A stretch of DNA of 64,000 bases. It comes from Leptolyngbya sp. FACHB-321. Its GTDB lineage: Bacteria; Cyanobacteriota; Cyanobacteriia; Leptolyngbyales; Leptolyngbyaceae. Below the pieces are notes generated by a model. That model was not told the origin of the DNA. It saw only the letters and a program-made list of their open reading frames with translations, and did no database searches. Positions within the stretch are counted from its first letter, which is position 1, and every line of letters begins with the position of its first letter. Below, in pieces: positions 18,848-28,388 of the stretch. The translations under genes were made by a program, and so were the position numbers. The stretch lies in the NCBI RefSeq assembly GCF_014695975.1, contig NZ_JACJPI010000064.1, positions 124,001-188,000 of the forward strand, given 5' to 3'.

Positions 18848-21519
18848 TGAATTCAAAAAGCGAAAGCGATCGCGGGGTGGACTCTCACGATCGCTCAGTT
18901 CATCATGAATCGATTCAATCTCATTGTACTCAGCCCTCTGCCAAATCGCTAACGCAAGCCCACTGTAAAGAGTTAGAAGCCAGTGGACTTAGTGAAGAGC
19001 AGATCAAAAAAGTAGGTCATTTCTCAGTCGACGCAACGACTGCTAAAAAGCTAATGGGAATCGCCCTGCCAGGGTTAATCTTTCCGTACAATGACCCATT
19101 CAATAGACCCTATCTTAAGAAGGATGGCCAACCCTATTACCGATTTAAACCGAACTGGGGAACGCGTAAAACTGAGGAAAGTCCCAAATATCTGAGTCCT
19201 ACACGTGAGGGTTGCCGTCCTTATTTTTCTCCCCTGTATCCCAACTGGGCGAAAGTGCTCAATTCAACCAAAACTGACCTCTGGGAAACCGAGGGAGAGA
19301 AAAAAGCAGACTGTGGCTGTGCTAATGGTTTGCCTGTAATCGCCTTTGCCGGTGTTGACGCTTGGGTTGATCGGTACGATCGCGAAACAGGCCACAAGCT
19401 AGACACCTCTCGTTTATTGCCTGAACTAACAGTTATCAACTGGGCAACGCGGCGAGTGAACCAGTGTTTTGATTCAGACATTATCGAGAAAATACCTGTT
19501 CAGTTAGCTTTAGCGAAACGAGCTAGAGTACTCAAGCAAGATGGAGCTATCCCTTATCTCATTCTGTTACCAAATGAGGTAGATGGGTCCAAAAACGGGT
19601 TGGATGATTTTGTCATCAGACATGGCATTGAGGCACTCAAGGTTTTAGCAAAAGCGGCAAAGCCTACGCCAGTAAAAATAGAAGAACACGAGGTTAAGGA
19701 TGCACAGGGCAACAAGCAAAAGAAATATTCTTGCTCTCTCACTTTAGAAGAACCGCAAAGCCATCTAAAAGCATTGGTGGCGTGGGCAGTCCTGAAAGAA
19801 CGGTGGGCGCTTCGACCGGGTATCGGTTGGTACGAATGGCAAGGAACGCACTGGAAAGTAGGGCTATCCGATGAGTTTGAGGCAGACTTGACCCGCTTTA
19901 TGGATGCTCAGCACTGGCAGAAACGGAGTTCTGGTCTGATGACTTCTGTCGTGAGAGAACTGCGATCGCGACTTCTGGTGCGTGACCAAGATTGGAGTTC
20001 CTCCAGCAAAGTCGCCTTTCAAAATGGGACGTTAGAGCTTGATTCGGAGAAATTTATCCCAACGCACAACCCACTTGATCGGCTCACCCGCCTACGTCCT
20101 TATGCGTTTGATGCCTTGGCGCAATGTCCAACCTGGCTCAGCTTCCTTGCTGAAGCAATGGAGAGTGATGAGGAACGGGTGCAACTAATCCGGGCGATCT
20201 TCCGTTATGCCGTCTTGCCCAGAGCCCGCGATCGTAAAGCTGAAATTGAGAAGTCCTTCGACTTTTTTGGACAGAAGGGGACGGGTAAGGGGACAACACT
20301 AGAGGTCTTAACGAGTCTTGTTGGCTCTGAAAATATTGGCCCTGCCAGCGTTGACACATTCAAAAACCCTGTGGGTCATGGGCAGTTAGTTGATAAGGAC
20401 GTAGCCATTGATTACGATGCGTCGGGGAGTCTAAGCAACACCGGTAACTACAACAAAGTGGTTAGTAATGAGCCTGTGGAAGTGAAAAAGCTGTTTCGAG
20501 ACACTTGCACAACTCGGTTAGGCGTGGTTGTGATCAGAGCCTATAACGCCTTTATCGAGGTTCCCGATGGTTCTGAAGGACTGGATCGGCGGCTAACGAT
20601 CATCCCGTTTCGAAAACAACCCAAGGTTATTGATACTGGACTATCCCAAAAGCTGGAGGCAGAATTACCAGGCATCTTTGCCTGGTGTTACTCGATGTCT
20701 GCCAGCGAGATGAAACAACGGCTCTTAACAGCGGGTACGATTCAGGCTGTGGCAGCCATGAATATCGAACGCTTTGAAGCCAATAACCCTGAATTTAGAT
20801 TTCTGTGTACTGTCTTCCCGGAAGGTAAAGCAAGGATCAAAGCGGGGGATGTCTACAGCAGTTATACACACTGGTGTAGAGAAAACCAGCATCAACCCAA
20901 AAGCTCAGTTAAATTTGCGCCCGCGATTCAGGCATTAGGGTGTACGCGGTCTAAAGGGAAGCGCCACGGGAATTATTACTACACCATTCCCGCAATGGCT
21001 GCTTTTGATGTTGAGGCTCATCTGGGGATAGTTCAGAGACGTTTAGGAGACAGTTGTCGAGACAGCTCAAACCCTTGTACAGAGAGGGAAGGGGATAGTT
21101 GGGGACAGTTTAAGCCTCAAAGTTTACAGAATCTTGGTGAAGCAAAATTGAAGGCTAATGGGAATGAGTATGAGCAAAAAGCAAGAATACCTCCCTTTCA
21201 AGTGTCCCCAACTATCCCCCAGCCTTGCTCAGAAGGGATTTCAACTGTCTCCCAACTGTCTAAAACTGTCTCTCAACTATCTCAAACTGTCTCAACTACT
21301 CCTCAATTGCTAACTACAAAAGCTATTGAAGAAACCACAACTGACGAGCCCGTTAACTGTTCTAGGCCCATAGCTGTGGGTGATCAGGTTCGAAAGCGTC
21401 ATAGGTATGGATGGGTTGGAACTGTTCAAGCCATCCAAGACACTGTAGCAGAGGTGTTGTGGGTTAATGACTCTCAGCCAACTTTAGTGGAATTATCAGA
21501 ATTGGAGGTCAAAAGATGA
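18847..21519 (+). CDS. Primase-helicase replication protein (DUF3854 plus SF3 helicase)
   Basis: 890 residues. The N-terminal half holds a DUF3854/TOPRIM-like region with WETEGEKKADCG (about 146-157) and an aspartate-containing AFAGVDAW. The C-terminal half is a D5/P4-type superfamily 3 helicase with Walker A FGQKGTGKGTT (about 474-484), an acidic Walker B-like VAIDYDASGS and the sensor segment EGLDRRLTIIPFRK. This is the replication initiator family of cyanobacterial plasmids and integrative elements. Residues about 790-830 are a low-complexity linker with repeated TVSQLS units. It overlaps the methylase downstream by 4 bases. Confidence 0.85.
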   Translation: MNSKSESDRGVDSHDRSVHHESIQSHCTQPSAKSLTQAHCKELEASGLSEEQIKKVGHFSVDATTAKKLMGIALPGLIFPYNDPFNRPYLKKDGQPYYRFKPNWGTRKTEESPKYLSPTREGCRPYFSPLYPNWAKVLNSTKTDLWETEGEKKADCGCANGLPVIAFAGVDAWVDRYDRETGHKLDTSRLLPELTVINWATRRVNQCFDSDIIEKIPVQLALAKRARVLKQDGAIPYLILLPNEVDGSKNGLDDFVIRHGIEALKVLAKAAKPTPVKIEEHEVKDAQGNKQKKYSCSLTLEEPQSHLKALVAWAVLKERWALRPGIGWYEWQGTHWKVGLSDEFEADLTRFMDAQHWQKRSSGLMTSVVRELRSRLLVRDQDWSSSSKVAFQNGTLELDSEKFIPTHNPLDRLTRLRPYAFDALAQCPTWLSFLAEAMESDEERVQLIRAIFRYAVLPRARDRKAEIEKSFDFFGQKGTGKGTTLEVLTSLVGSENIGPASVDTFKNPVGHGQLVDKDVAIDYDASGSLSNTGNYNKVVSNEPVEVKKLFRDTCTTRLGVVVIRAYNAFIEVPDGSEGLDRRLTIIPFRKQPKVIDTGLSQKLEAELPGIFAWCYSMSASEMKQRLLTAGTIQAVAAMNIERFEANNPEFRFLCTVFPEGKARIKAGDVYSSYTHWCRENQHQPKSSVKFAPAIQALGCTRSKGKRHGNYYYTIPAMAAFDVEAHLGIVQRRLGDSCRDSSNPCTEREGDSWGQFKPQSLQNLGEAKLKANGNEYEQKARIPPFQVSPTIPQPCSEGISTVSQLSKTVSQLSQTVSTTPQLLTTKAIEETTTDEPVNCSRPIAVGDQVRKRHRYGWVGTVQAIQDTVAEVLWVNDSQPTLVELSELEVKR

Positions 21520-22031
21520 CGCATGTCGACAGTATTCACAGCAGCAGCAGCCAAGAATGGTTCACTCCTGCAATCTATGTAGAGGCTGTTCGAAGAGTTT
21601 TAAAGAATATTGATTTCGATCCAGCAAGTTGCCCAAAAGCGCAGGCAACAATCAAGGCAGATCGATATAAGACTTTAACTGATAATGGGCTTGAACATCC
21701 TTGGGATGGGCGTGTATTCGTCAATCCACCTTATGGCAAAACTGGGTCACAAAGTAACCAGGCAATTTGGAGCCGTAAGATGGTTCAGGAATATGAGGCA
21801 GGCAACCTGACTGAAGGCATACTCCTTGTTAATGCTCAAACGGCTGAGAAATGGTTTCAACCTCTTTGGCATTACACTATCTGCTTTACTGATCATCGTA
21901 TTAAGTTTGTAAGCCCAGTCGGGGAGCCGAAGCAGCCAACTCACGGTAATGCCTTTGTCTATTTTGGTCCTCACACTGATCTGTTTGGTGAAATTTTTAG
22001 TCAGTTTGGAAGAATTGTGAAGCCGAAGTAG
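21516..22031 (+). CDS. dam: Phage-type DNA N6-adenine methyltransferase (Dam family)
   Basis: 171 residues, the usual length of the phage N-6-adenine-methyltransferase family (PF05869). The catalytic motif is NPPYGKTG (about 70-77), preceded by EWFTPAIYVEAV and FDPASCP, which form the AdoMet pocket. It overlaps the primase stop by 4 bases, so it belongs to the element's replication operon. In phages and satellites such enzymes methylate the element's own DNA, probably at GATC. No matching endonuclease is adjacent. Confidence 0.85.
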   Translation: MTHVDSIHSSSSQEWFTPAIYVEAVRRVLKNIDFDPASCPKAQATIKADRYKTLTDNGLEHPWDGRVFVNPPYGKTGSQSNQAIWSRKMVQEYEAGNLTEGILLVNAQTAEKWFQPLWHYTICFTDHRIKFVSPVGEPKQPTHGNAFVYFGPHTDLFGEIFSQFGRIVKPK

Positions 22032-22402
22032 GGTTCAGACTCATAATTAGCTTTTGCAGAATAAATTGTGCCTAAGAGCTATCCAACTGGGTTTGATAGT
22101 GTTCACCTGCCCTCATTTCGAGCCAGGTTCACTGGTTCAGGATGCCTTTCCATCAGGGGTTTCAAGCTATTATCGCCAAAAAGCCTCCGGTCTTACCTAA
22201 AAAGGCATTTTTTATAAAGTAGATCTGAGGCCTTGAACTTAGTTGAAAGGCAGTAACGAGCTAAAGTTTACAGTTCTAACAAATTCGGCTCGAGGGTCAA
22301 AGTTATGGATAGGCTAGTAAGCATCTAGGGAAAGCGGTAGGCTTTCCGTCTGCGGTAGCGTACTTGCATAAGGGAGAGAGAAGAAACCCATATCTAAGGG
22401 CA
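22032..22402. other. Intergenic stretch at the end of the integrative element
   Basis: About 370 bases between the Dam gene and the convergent WYL gene. It holds a weak hairpin candidate near 22180-22216 (AAAAAGCC with GGCATTTTTT). I see no ORF and no copy of the tRNA 3' end here that would mark a right attachment site. Confidence 0.4.
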
Positions 22403-23257
22403 TCAATCTTGGTAATGCTTATAGAGCGATCGCACTTCTTCTCTAAAGCGATCGCGCACTTCTGGCGGCGCTACAATGACACAATTTTTGCCATAGGGTA
22501 AAAGCTCTCGGAAAAACCAGAAGGTATTGCTGATGCGCCTTACAACACGACGAACTTGGGGAGCATCTTCCAACCACTCAATCACTTGGTCTTCAGGGCG
22601 TGGCTGATAGGCAAAAGCCAATCCGCCGAAGAGGTGAATTTCGACTTCGAGTTCATCTAATTGATCGCGCCACTTGGCACGAGTGGTACTGAGTGCGGCA
22701 TTGGGAATATGGTCTAAGCGCAAAGTCCAGTTGTGTTGTAAGAACGAAATGTCGCGGTTACTATCCGTTTCTTCGCACCAACATTCTAAATACTGCCGTT
22801 TCTCATAAAAGGTGATGCGGGCAAAACTAATATTGAAGGTCAAAAGGCGAGCGGCGGCATCCTGGTAGGTCAGTTGAAAGGGGATCTGGCGACGGATATA
22901 TTGGTCAATCTCAGTGCGCCAAGGGGCTATGGGCGTGTCCAGAAAACGTTCAATCTCGTTGCGTAACGGCATAGCTAGTTCACTGCGCTCTAAAAGCAAA
23001 CTAGCCACAAGCTGAGCCGCGTCGGTTTGACCTGTATCAGTTAACGAGCGGATGGCTTGCTGGAGGGCGCGGATACGCATTTCTGACCAGTCGTTGTTGT
23101 GACCAATCAATAACTCTCGACGGGCGATCGCTTCCATTAAACGGGAAATATTAGGGCGATCGCCCCATAGCATTCCTTGCTCACGAGCAATTGCTTCTAA
23201 CTGAGCTTTGTCTTGCTCTGACACCGAAAGCGTCATCGACTGCCCTTTTCGTCCCAT
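22403..23257 (-). CDS. WYL-domain transcriptional regulator
   Basis: About 284 residues. The N-terminus (MTLSVSEQDKAQLEAIAREQ) resembles a ribbon-helix-helix or winged-helix DNA-binding part; the middle carries a WYL-like Sm fold (FQLTYQDAAARLLTFNISFA) and the C-terminus a WCX-like dimerisation part (QVRRVVRRISNTFWFFRELL). I start at 23257 because GGAG sits 6 bases upstream; the longer frame to 23329 runs through the operator candidates. WYL proteins commonly repress defence operons. It is divergent from drmD with 208 bases between, the arrangement expected for the local regulator of the DISARM locus. Confidence 0.75.
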   Translation of the reverse strand: MGRKGQSMTLSVSEQDKAQLEAIAREQGMLWGDRPNISRLMEAIARRELLIGHNNDWSEMRIRALQQAIRSLTDTGQTDAAQLVASLLLERSELAMPLRNEIERFLDTPIAPWRTEIDQYIRRQIPFQLTYQDAAARLLTFNISFARITFYEKRQYLECWCEETDSNRDISFLQHNWTLRLDHIPNAALSTTRAKWRDQLDELEVEIHLFGGLAFAYQPRPEDQVIEWLEDAPQVRRVVRRISNTFWFFRELLPYGKNCVIVAPPEVRDRFREEVRSLYKHYQD

Positions 23258-23268
23258 TATCACTCCAT

Positions 23269-23288
23269 TTGTACGTACACTTTGTACT
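23269..23288. promoter_or_regulatory. Candidate operator: TGTACGTACA palindrome
   Basis: TGTACGTACA (23270-23279) is a perfect 10-bp palindrome, followed by a second TTTGTAC at 23281. It lies 13 bases upstream of the WYL start codon on its non-coding side, a good position for autorepression. Confidence 0.45.
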
Positions 23289-23356
23289 TGCCAATCTCTA
23301 TTGTGACTGCCATCATGAGGATATGGCAATCTTTTGTTTTTTCTTGCGTAAAGGTG

Positions 23357-23375
23357 GGTTCTCTAAGTTAGAACC
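23357..23375. promoter_or_regulatory. Candidate operator: GGTTCT-N7-AGAACC inverted repeat
   Basis: Perfect 6-bp arms GGTTCT and AGAACC with a 7-bp spacer, about 90 bases before drmD in the divergent spacer. It may be the site that governs the DISARM promoter. Confidence 0.4.
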
Positions 23376-23465
23376 AGTCAAACTTTAGAAAAAGCATAAA
23401 AGGCTTGTCTTCCCTGTTTGAGACTGAATTTATTGGCGGTCGATTAGCTTGTATAGAGAAACAAC

Positions 23466-26400
23466 ATGCCACCAGTGCTACTCGAACCGGGGCAAATTAT
23501 TCGCGTGCGTTCACGCCAATACCTCGTTGAAGACGTAATCCCTTCTAATTTGTCAGCAGGTGACACCAGAGTTCGTCTAGCCTGTCTTGAGGATGATGCT
23601 CAAGGCGCTCCGCTAGAGGTCTTTTGGGAGCGGGAGATTGATGCGCAGGTCTTGGAATCCCCATCTTGGGAAGCGGTTGCCAGTCGCGGCTTTGATAATC
23701 CCCGTTACTTTTCGGCTTACCTGCACGCTCTCCAGTGGAATTGTGTCACTGCTACAGACCCGAAGCTGTTTCAGGCTCCCTACCGTGCTGGCATTGAGGT
23801 CAAGGCATACCAGCTAGAGCCTTTGCGGAAAGCGCTGAGAATGCCACGAGTGAATCTGTTTATAGCGGATGACGTGGGACTTGGCAAAACAATCGAAGCG
23901 GGTCTCATCCTACGCGAAATGCTGCTGCGGCAAAAGATTAAGCGTGTGGTCATTTCCTGTCCTCCGTCAGTAGTGCGGCAGTGGAAGGATGAAATGGAAA
24001 GTCGCTTTGGTCTCACGTTTATCGTTTACGATCGCGACTTTGTTGCGGCCAAGCGGCGAGAGCGGGGGTATGGCATCAATCCCTGGAAAGCCCATACACG
24101 CTTTATCATTTCCCATTCGCTCCTACGGGACGAAGTCTATGCGGCACCGTTGCGTGACTGGCTACAAGACTTTTCAGCAGGGTCAATGCTGATTTTGGAT
24201 GAAGCCCATAATGCCGCCCCAGCCAGTGCTTCTCGCTACGCGATCGATTCTCAATTGACCCGCACGATCCGTGATTTGGCACCTCGATTTGAACACAAGC
24301 TGTTCCTGTCTGCCACACCCCACAATGGTCACTCCAACAGCTTCGCCGCCCTTTTAGAAATTTTAGACCCACAACGGTTTTGCCGGGGCGTGCCCGTTCG
24401 TAGTAAAAAGCTGCTCGATGCAGTAATGGTGAGGCGGCTCAAGCAGGATTTGCGAGAAATTAATAGTGCTGACTTCCCTTTGCGGCAAGTCATTCCTGTC
24501 GTTATTCATGGCTTGCCGGATGATGCGCCTGAATTGAAGCTGGCTCGGTTGCTCCAGCAGTACCGTTCCTGCCGCGAAGAGCGGTTGAAGGATGCTCCCA
24601 GAGCAACCCAAACAACTGCCATGCTGGTGATGACTTCGCTCCAGAAGCGTCTTTTGTCTTCGATCGAAGCCTTTGCCCGCACGCTGAGAGTGCATCGGAA
24701 AGCAACTGAGCGGCAAGCAGAGCAGCACCCGCTTAATCAGGGAGGTTTCACACTGCTGCAAGAGTCTTCCGGTGCGGATGACGAGCGGGCAGACCTGGAT
24801 GAAGACGAAGTGCTGCATGAAGAAGCCTCTCAAATGGCAAAGGCTACGCAAGCCTCTGGTACAGCCATTTCGCCACAAGAGTTAGACCTGTTGGAGGCAA
24901 TGACCCAGATTGCTGAGCAAGCGCGTCACCAACCAGATAGCAAAGTTAAAAAGCTGGAGCAATGGCTACGCGAGCATCTTTGTCCTGACCTGGGCACACC
25001 GGGGGCAAAGTGGCTGAATCGGCGGGTGCTTATCTTCACTGAGTACACCGATACCAAGCGCTACCTGGAGCAGCAGCTTGGAAGCCTCCTTGCTAACTCG
25101 CACCGAGAGCACGACCGCATTGACACGTTCCACGGCGGCATGGGGGAAGAGCGTCGGGAATACATCAAACAGGCTTTTAATACTGACCCTGCTCAACATC
25201 CCTTAAGAATTCTGATTGCGACCGATGCGGCACGGGAAGGGGTCAATCTTCAGAATTACTGCGCGGACTTATTCCACTTCGATGTGCCCTGGAACCCTAG
25301 CCGGATGGAGCAGCGCAATGGGCGGATTGACCGCAAACTTCAACGGGAAGCAACTGTTCGCTGCCATTACTTCGTGTTGTCACAACGGGTAGAGGATCGG
25401 GTGCTCGATGTATTGGTGAAGAAGACTAAGCAGATCCAGGATGAGCTGGGAAGTTTGTCACCAGTCGTTGAGAAGCATGTGACCCAGCTACTGGACAAGG
25501 GCATCCGGCAGTCTGAGGTACAGAAGCTAACGGAAGCGATTAATGCAGCCGATCAAGCAGATGAGGAGTCCCAAAATAAGGGTGGTGCGATTAAGGAAGA
25601 GTTAGAAGCGATTCGACTACGGCAAGACAAATTACGGCAGCAGCAGGTGGAACTGGAAACCATGCTGAGGGATTCCAAACTCTGGCTAGGGCTGGACGAT
25701 CGTCATTTCCGCGATACCTTATCCGTTTCCTTAGAGCTAATTGGTGCTGAGCCACTGAAGCCTTTGCAGGCAGCAGCAGCAGTAGATGATGAGGAGCGTA
25801 GCCAGTGGTCTGTTCCAGCCTTAGACCAGCAAGCGGGAGCCGATCCAACCTGGGCAACAACACTGGACACGCTACGGGCACCCCGACAAAAGACGCAAAA
25901 GCTCTGGGATTGGCGTAAAGAAGCACCGATTCGTCCCGTGGTCTTCCGTGATCCTGGCTCCCTGGATGGCAAAGTCGTTCACCTGCACCTAGAGCATCGC
26001 ATCGTCCAACGGCTGTTGGGACGCTTTCTCTCTCAGGGATTCCTGCATGACGAGTTGACCCGTGCCTGTGTTTGCCGCACCGATGACCCCATTCCACGGG
26101 TGATTATTCTGGGCAGACTGTCACTATATGGCGATCGCGCCGCTCGACTCCATGACGAGATTATCTCGGTGGCGGCGGACTGGATTGATCCAGAAGCGAG
26201 AGGGCGAGGGCGGCTGCGTCCCCTAAGTGAAGGTGAGAAAAAAGATGTGCTGCAAATTCTGGAAGATTCGCTGGCCCATCCTCGTTTAAGGGAAGTGCCT
26301 CCTGCATTAGTCGATAAGCTCAAAGCCCATACTGCCCGCGATGTCGAGGATTTGTTGTCTCACCTGGAGCGCCGTGCTACAGAACTGACCGATCGCGCTA

Positions 26401-26696
26401 AACGCAAGCTGGAGCAGCGGGGTGAAAAGGAAGCGGCAGAAATGAAGACGCTGCTGGAGGAGCAACGCGATCGCATTTTGAAGCAGGTCAAACAATACGA
26501 AACCCAACAGTTATCCCTCTTCAATGCGGATGAAATGCGGCAAATCAATGCCGATCGCCAACATTGGGAGAAGCGGGTGAGTGAGCTAGGAACAGAGATA
26601 TTACGTGAACCAGAACGCATTCAGCAGACGTATCAAGTCAAGGCTGAACGCATTGAACCAGTGGGAATTGTGTACTTGTGGCCAGTATCGAATTAG
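23466..26696 (+). CDS. drmD: DISARM SNF2-like helicase DrmD
   Basis: 1076 residues. SF2/SNF2 helicase core with Walker A DDVGLGKTIEAG (about 135-146), DEAH box ILDEAHNA (245-248), motif III LFLSATPHNGH, and the C-terminal lobe ATDAAREGVNLQ with motif VI QRNGRIDRKLQ. A long charged coiled region (RDKLRQQQVELETML and later repeats) follows. DrmD is the marker of class 1 DISARM, a multi-gene anti-phage system that restricts incoming DNA and methylates self DNA. First gene of the plus-strand run; the next gene starts 9 bases on. Confidence 0.88.
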   Translation: MPPVLLEPGQIIRVRSRQYLVEDVIPSNLSAGDTRVRLACLEDDAQGAPLEVFWEREIDAQVLESPSWEAVASRGFDNPRYFSAYLHALQWNCVTATDPKLFQAPYRAGIEVKAYQLEPLRKALRMPRVNLFIADDVGLGKTIEAGLILREMLLRQKIKRVVISCPPSVVRQWKDEMESRFGLTFIVYDRDFVAAKRRERGYGINPWKAHTRFIISHSLLRDEVYAAPLRDWLQDFSAGSMLILDEAHNAAPASASRYAIDSQLTRTIRDLAPRFEHKLFLSATPHNGHSNSFAALLEILDPQRFCRGVPVRSKKLLDAVMVRRLKQDLREINSADFPLRQVIPVVIHGLPDDAPELKLARLLQQYRSCREERLKDAPRATQTTAMLVMTSLQKRLLSSIEAFARTLRVHRKATERQAEQHPLNQGGFTLLQESSGADDERADLDEDEVLHEEASQMAKATQASGTAISPQELDLLEAMTQIAEQARHQPDSKVKKLEQWLREHLCPDLGTPGAKWLNRRVLIFTEYTDTKRYLEQQLGSLLANSHREHDRIDTFHGGMGEERREYIKQAFNTDPAQHPLRILIATDAAREGVNLQNYCADLFHFDVPWNPSRMEQRNGRIDRKLQREATVRCHYFVLSQRVEDRVLDVLVKKTKQIQDELGSLSPVVEKHVTQLLDKGIRQSEVQKLTEAINAADQADEESQNKGGAIKEELEAIRLRQDKLRQQQVELETMLRDSKLWLGLDDRHFRDTLSVSLELIGAEPLKPLQAAAAVDDEERSQWSVPALDQQAGADPTWATTLDTLRAPRQKTQKLWDWRKEAPIRPVVFRDPGSLDGKVVHLHLEHRIVQRLLGRFLSQGFLHDELTRACVCRTDDPIPRVIILGRLSLYGDRAARLHDEIISVAADWIDPEARGRGRLRPLSEGEKKDVLQILEDSLAHPRLREVPPALVDKLKAHTARDVEDLLSHLERRATELTDRAKRKLEQRGEKEAAEMKTLLEEQRDRILKQVKQYETQQLSLFNADEMRQINADRQHWEKRVSELGTEILREPERIQQTYQVKAERIEPVGIVYLWPVSN

Positions 26697-26705
26697 GGGA
26701 AAGCT

Positions 26706-28388
26706 ATGGAAGACATGCAGCTGAGGGACTATAAGAAAGCGTTGTGTGCCCACTTTGAGGCCAATTCCTCTTTTGAACTGCGCCGGAGCGAGAAGTGGCA
26801 GCAGTTTGCCCAGGAGAATGAAATCCATGAACTAGGGAGGCTCAATGATTGGAAACGAGCTTACGAAGCAGTTTTTCTCGCAAATTCCAGTTCAGAAACA
26901 GATACTATCTCTGAAGGTGAAGCCTCATCTGAAGACGTGGCTATAGAAGTTGTCAGCTATCGCCGTTGGGATATTGAAGCCTCCCAAGCCGTCCCAGAGG
27001 ATTTGGCTTCGTTCACTGAGCTACAGAACCAGGAAGGCCAGTCGGTGGGTGCCCTTTTGCAGTACTCGCCGATACAAAGCCAGGCTCTTATTGACCATTT
27101 CCGAAGCTTGAGCCTGCACTCATCAAAACCTTGGCATCAAGGCCAACTTAGCTCTGCGATCGTGGATCAGCTTGGTGCTACTTCATCTCTAGTAGCGACT
27201 GGGTTGCAAGCTGGTCAGCTCATGAGGGTGATAGGGCCACCGGAGCTAGTTGCTGGCCTTGCTAACGGCGCTTACAAGATGGTTCAAACGGCGACGGGTT
27301 CTATTGGAACGGTTAGTGCCACAGGGGGTAAGTTCGTTGGTCAGCTCCGGTTTGCTCAAGCTTCTACCTTGCCTATTCTGGCTCCAGTTCTAGCATTCCA
27401 AGTCCTGCACATGATTGTGGGCACTCAGCAGCTTAACCAAATCAACCAGCGCCTTGCTAATATGGAGCGCACACTACAGGCACTTCATATCAGGCAAGAA
27501 GCTCAGATTCTAGGCGAAATACACTACGCCATCAATGTCCTGGATGATATTTTGGAAGAGCGAGTGCAAACAGGCGTTTTTACCGCCGATGCCAGCAATC
27601 GCTTGGCTCTCGTTGAAAAAAGTATTCTTTCCATACTAGAGCGAAATCGGCTGCTGGTAGAAAGTTTTAGGGAAAAGGCCAAGCAAGCCAAATCTCGAAA
27701 TGGCAAAAAGGGTGCACGTAATGCGGCTGAATTACTGAAGTCTGATGGCTCTCAGGCAATTCACGATATGCAGTGCTTAGTGGGTCTCATCGCCGCTGAT
27801 CTTAAGCTTGAGCAAGCTCTGATCCTCTTGGCTATGCAGAATAATCCGGCCGATGTTGCCCGTCGGCAGGAGCGCATTAGCAGCAAGATGCAAAGCCACC
27901 AGCAAGCGATCGCGAATCTTCCCTCGATCGAGGAGATTAAACGTCATGCGCAAGTTTGTCTGCAGTCAATGAAGTGGTGGGAGAAAATTATTGATTTCGG
28001 ACAAACCTCTGGAGAAGTTCAAAACCCTGAACTTTTAAAACTGCAAGATGTTAAACCCCAGTTTGCAGCCCTTCAGCCGAGTTTGAAAGGGTATGTCTTT
28101 TGGAAAGACGAGGAAGGTACCCACGTCTTTGCCATGTCTGGGGATGATCTGCAAATCCAGCCGACTGGTGCCAATGGAAAAGCTCAGAAGGCTTTAGAGG
28201 CCAAGATTAAGGACTATATCAGCCCCGGTAAGAGTTATAGATTACTACTGCCTGAGTCAGATATCTCAGTTAGGGTCTCGGTTGAGAGAGAAGTAGAACC
28301 GGGCCTGTGGTTCGGCCGGCACCCTAGCCAGATAGGAGAGACAAACTTTCTCCTCCGTCATGTGGATTACGCCACAGTAAATGCCTGA
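26706..28388 (+). CDS. Unknown DISARM-associated protein with hydrophobic core helix
   Basis: 560 residues, not recognised. It sits between drmD (9 bases) and drmMI (8-base overlap), so it is co-translated with DISARM subunits. Residues 1-60 are a charged helical domain (KKALCAHFEANSSFELRR). The middle (about 150-250) is Gly/Ala-rich and amphipathic, ending in one clear hydrophobic helix (STLPILAPVLAFQVLHMIVG). Then come helices (about 250-430) of coiled-coil type and a C-terminal beta-rich part (SLKGYVFWKDEEGTHVF). The pattern resembles helical proteins that insert into membranes on activation; that is inference. An accessory DISARM factor or an abortive effector are both possible. Confidence 0.7.
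   Translation: MEDMQLRDYKKALCAHFEANSSFELRRSEKWQQFAQENEIHELGRLNDWKRAYEAVFLANSSSETDTISEGEASSEDVAIEVVSYRRWDIEASQAVPEDLASFTELQNQEGQSVGALLQYSPIQSQALIDHFRSLSLHSSKPWHQGQLSSAIVDQLGATSSLVATGLQAGQLMRVIGPPELVAGLANGAYKMVQTATGSIGTVSATGGKFVGQLRFAQASTLPILAPVLAFQVLHMIVGTQQLNQINQRLANMERTLQALHIRQEAQILGEIHYAINVLDDILEERVQTGVFTADASNRLALVEKSILSILERNRLLVESFREKAKQAKSRNGKKGARNAAELLKSDGSQAIHDMQCLVGLIAADLKLEQALILLAMQNNPADVARRQERISSKMQSHQQAIANLPSIEEIKRHAQVCLQSMKWWEKIIDFGQTSGEVQNPELLKLQDVKPQFAALQPSLKGYVFWKDEEGTHVFAMSGDDLQIQPTGANGKAQKALEAKIKDYISPGKSYRLLLPESDISVRVSVEREVEPGLWFGRHPSQIGETNFLLRHVDYATVNA

Noticed and set aside
22250-22300. Possible right attachment site near TCGAGGGTCAAAG
   Set aside because: It shares only TCGAGGGT with the tRNA T arm and lacks TTCGAATCCC, so the match is too short.
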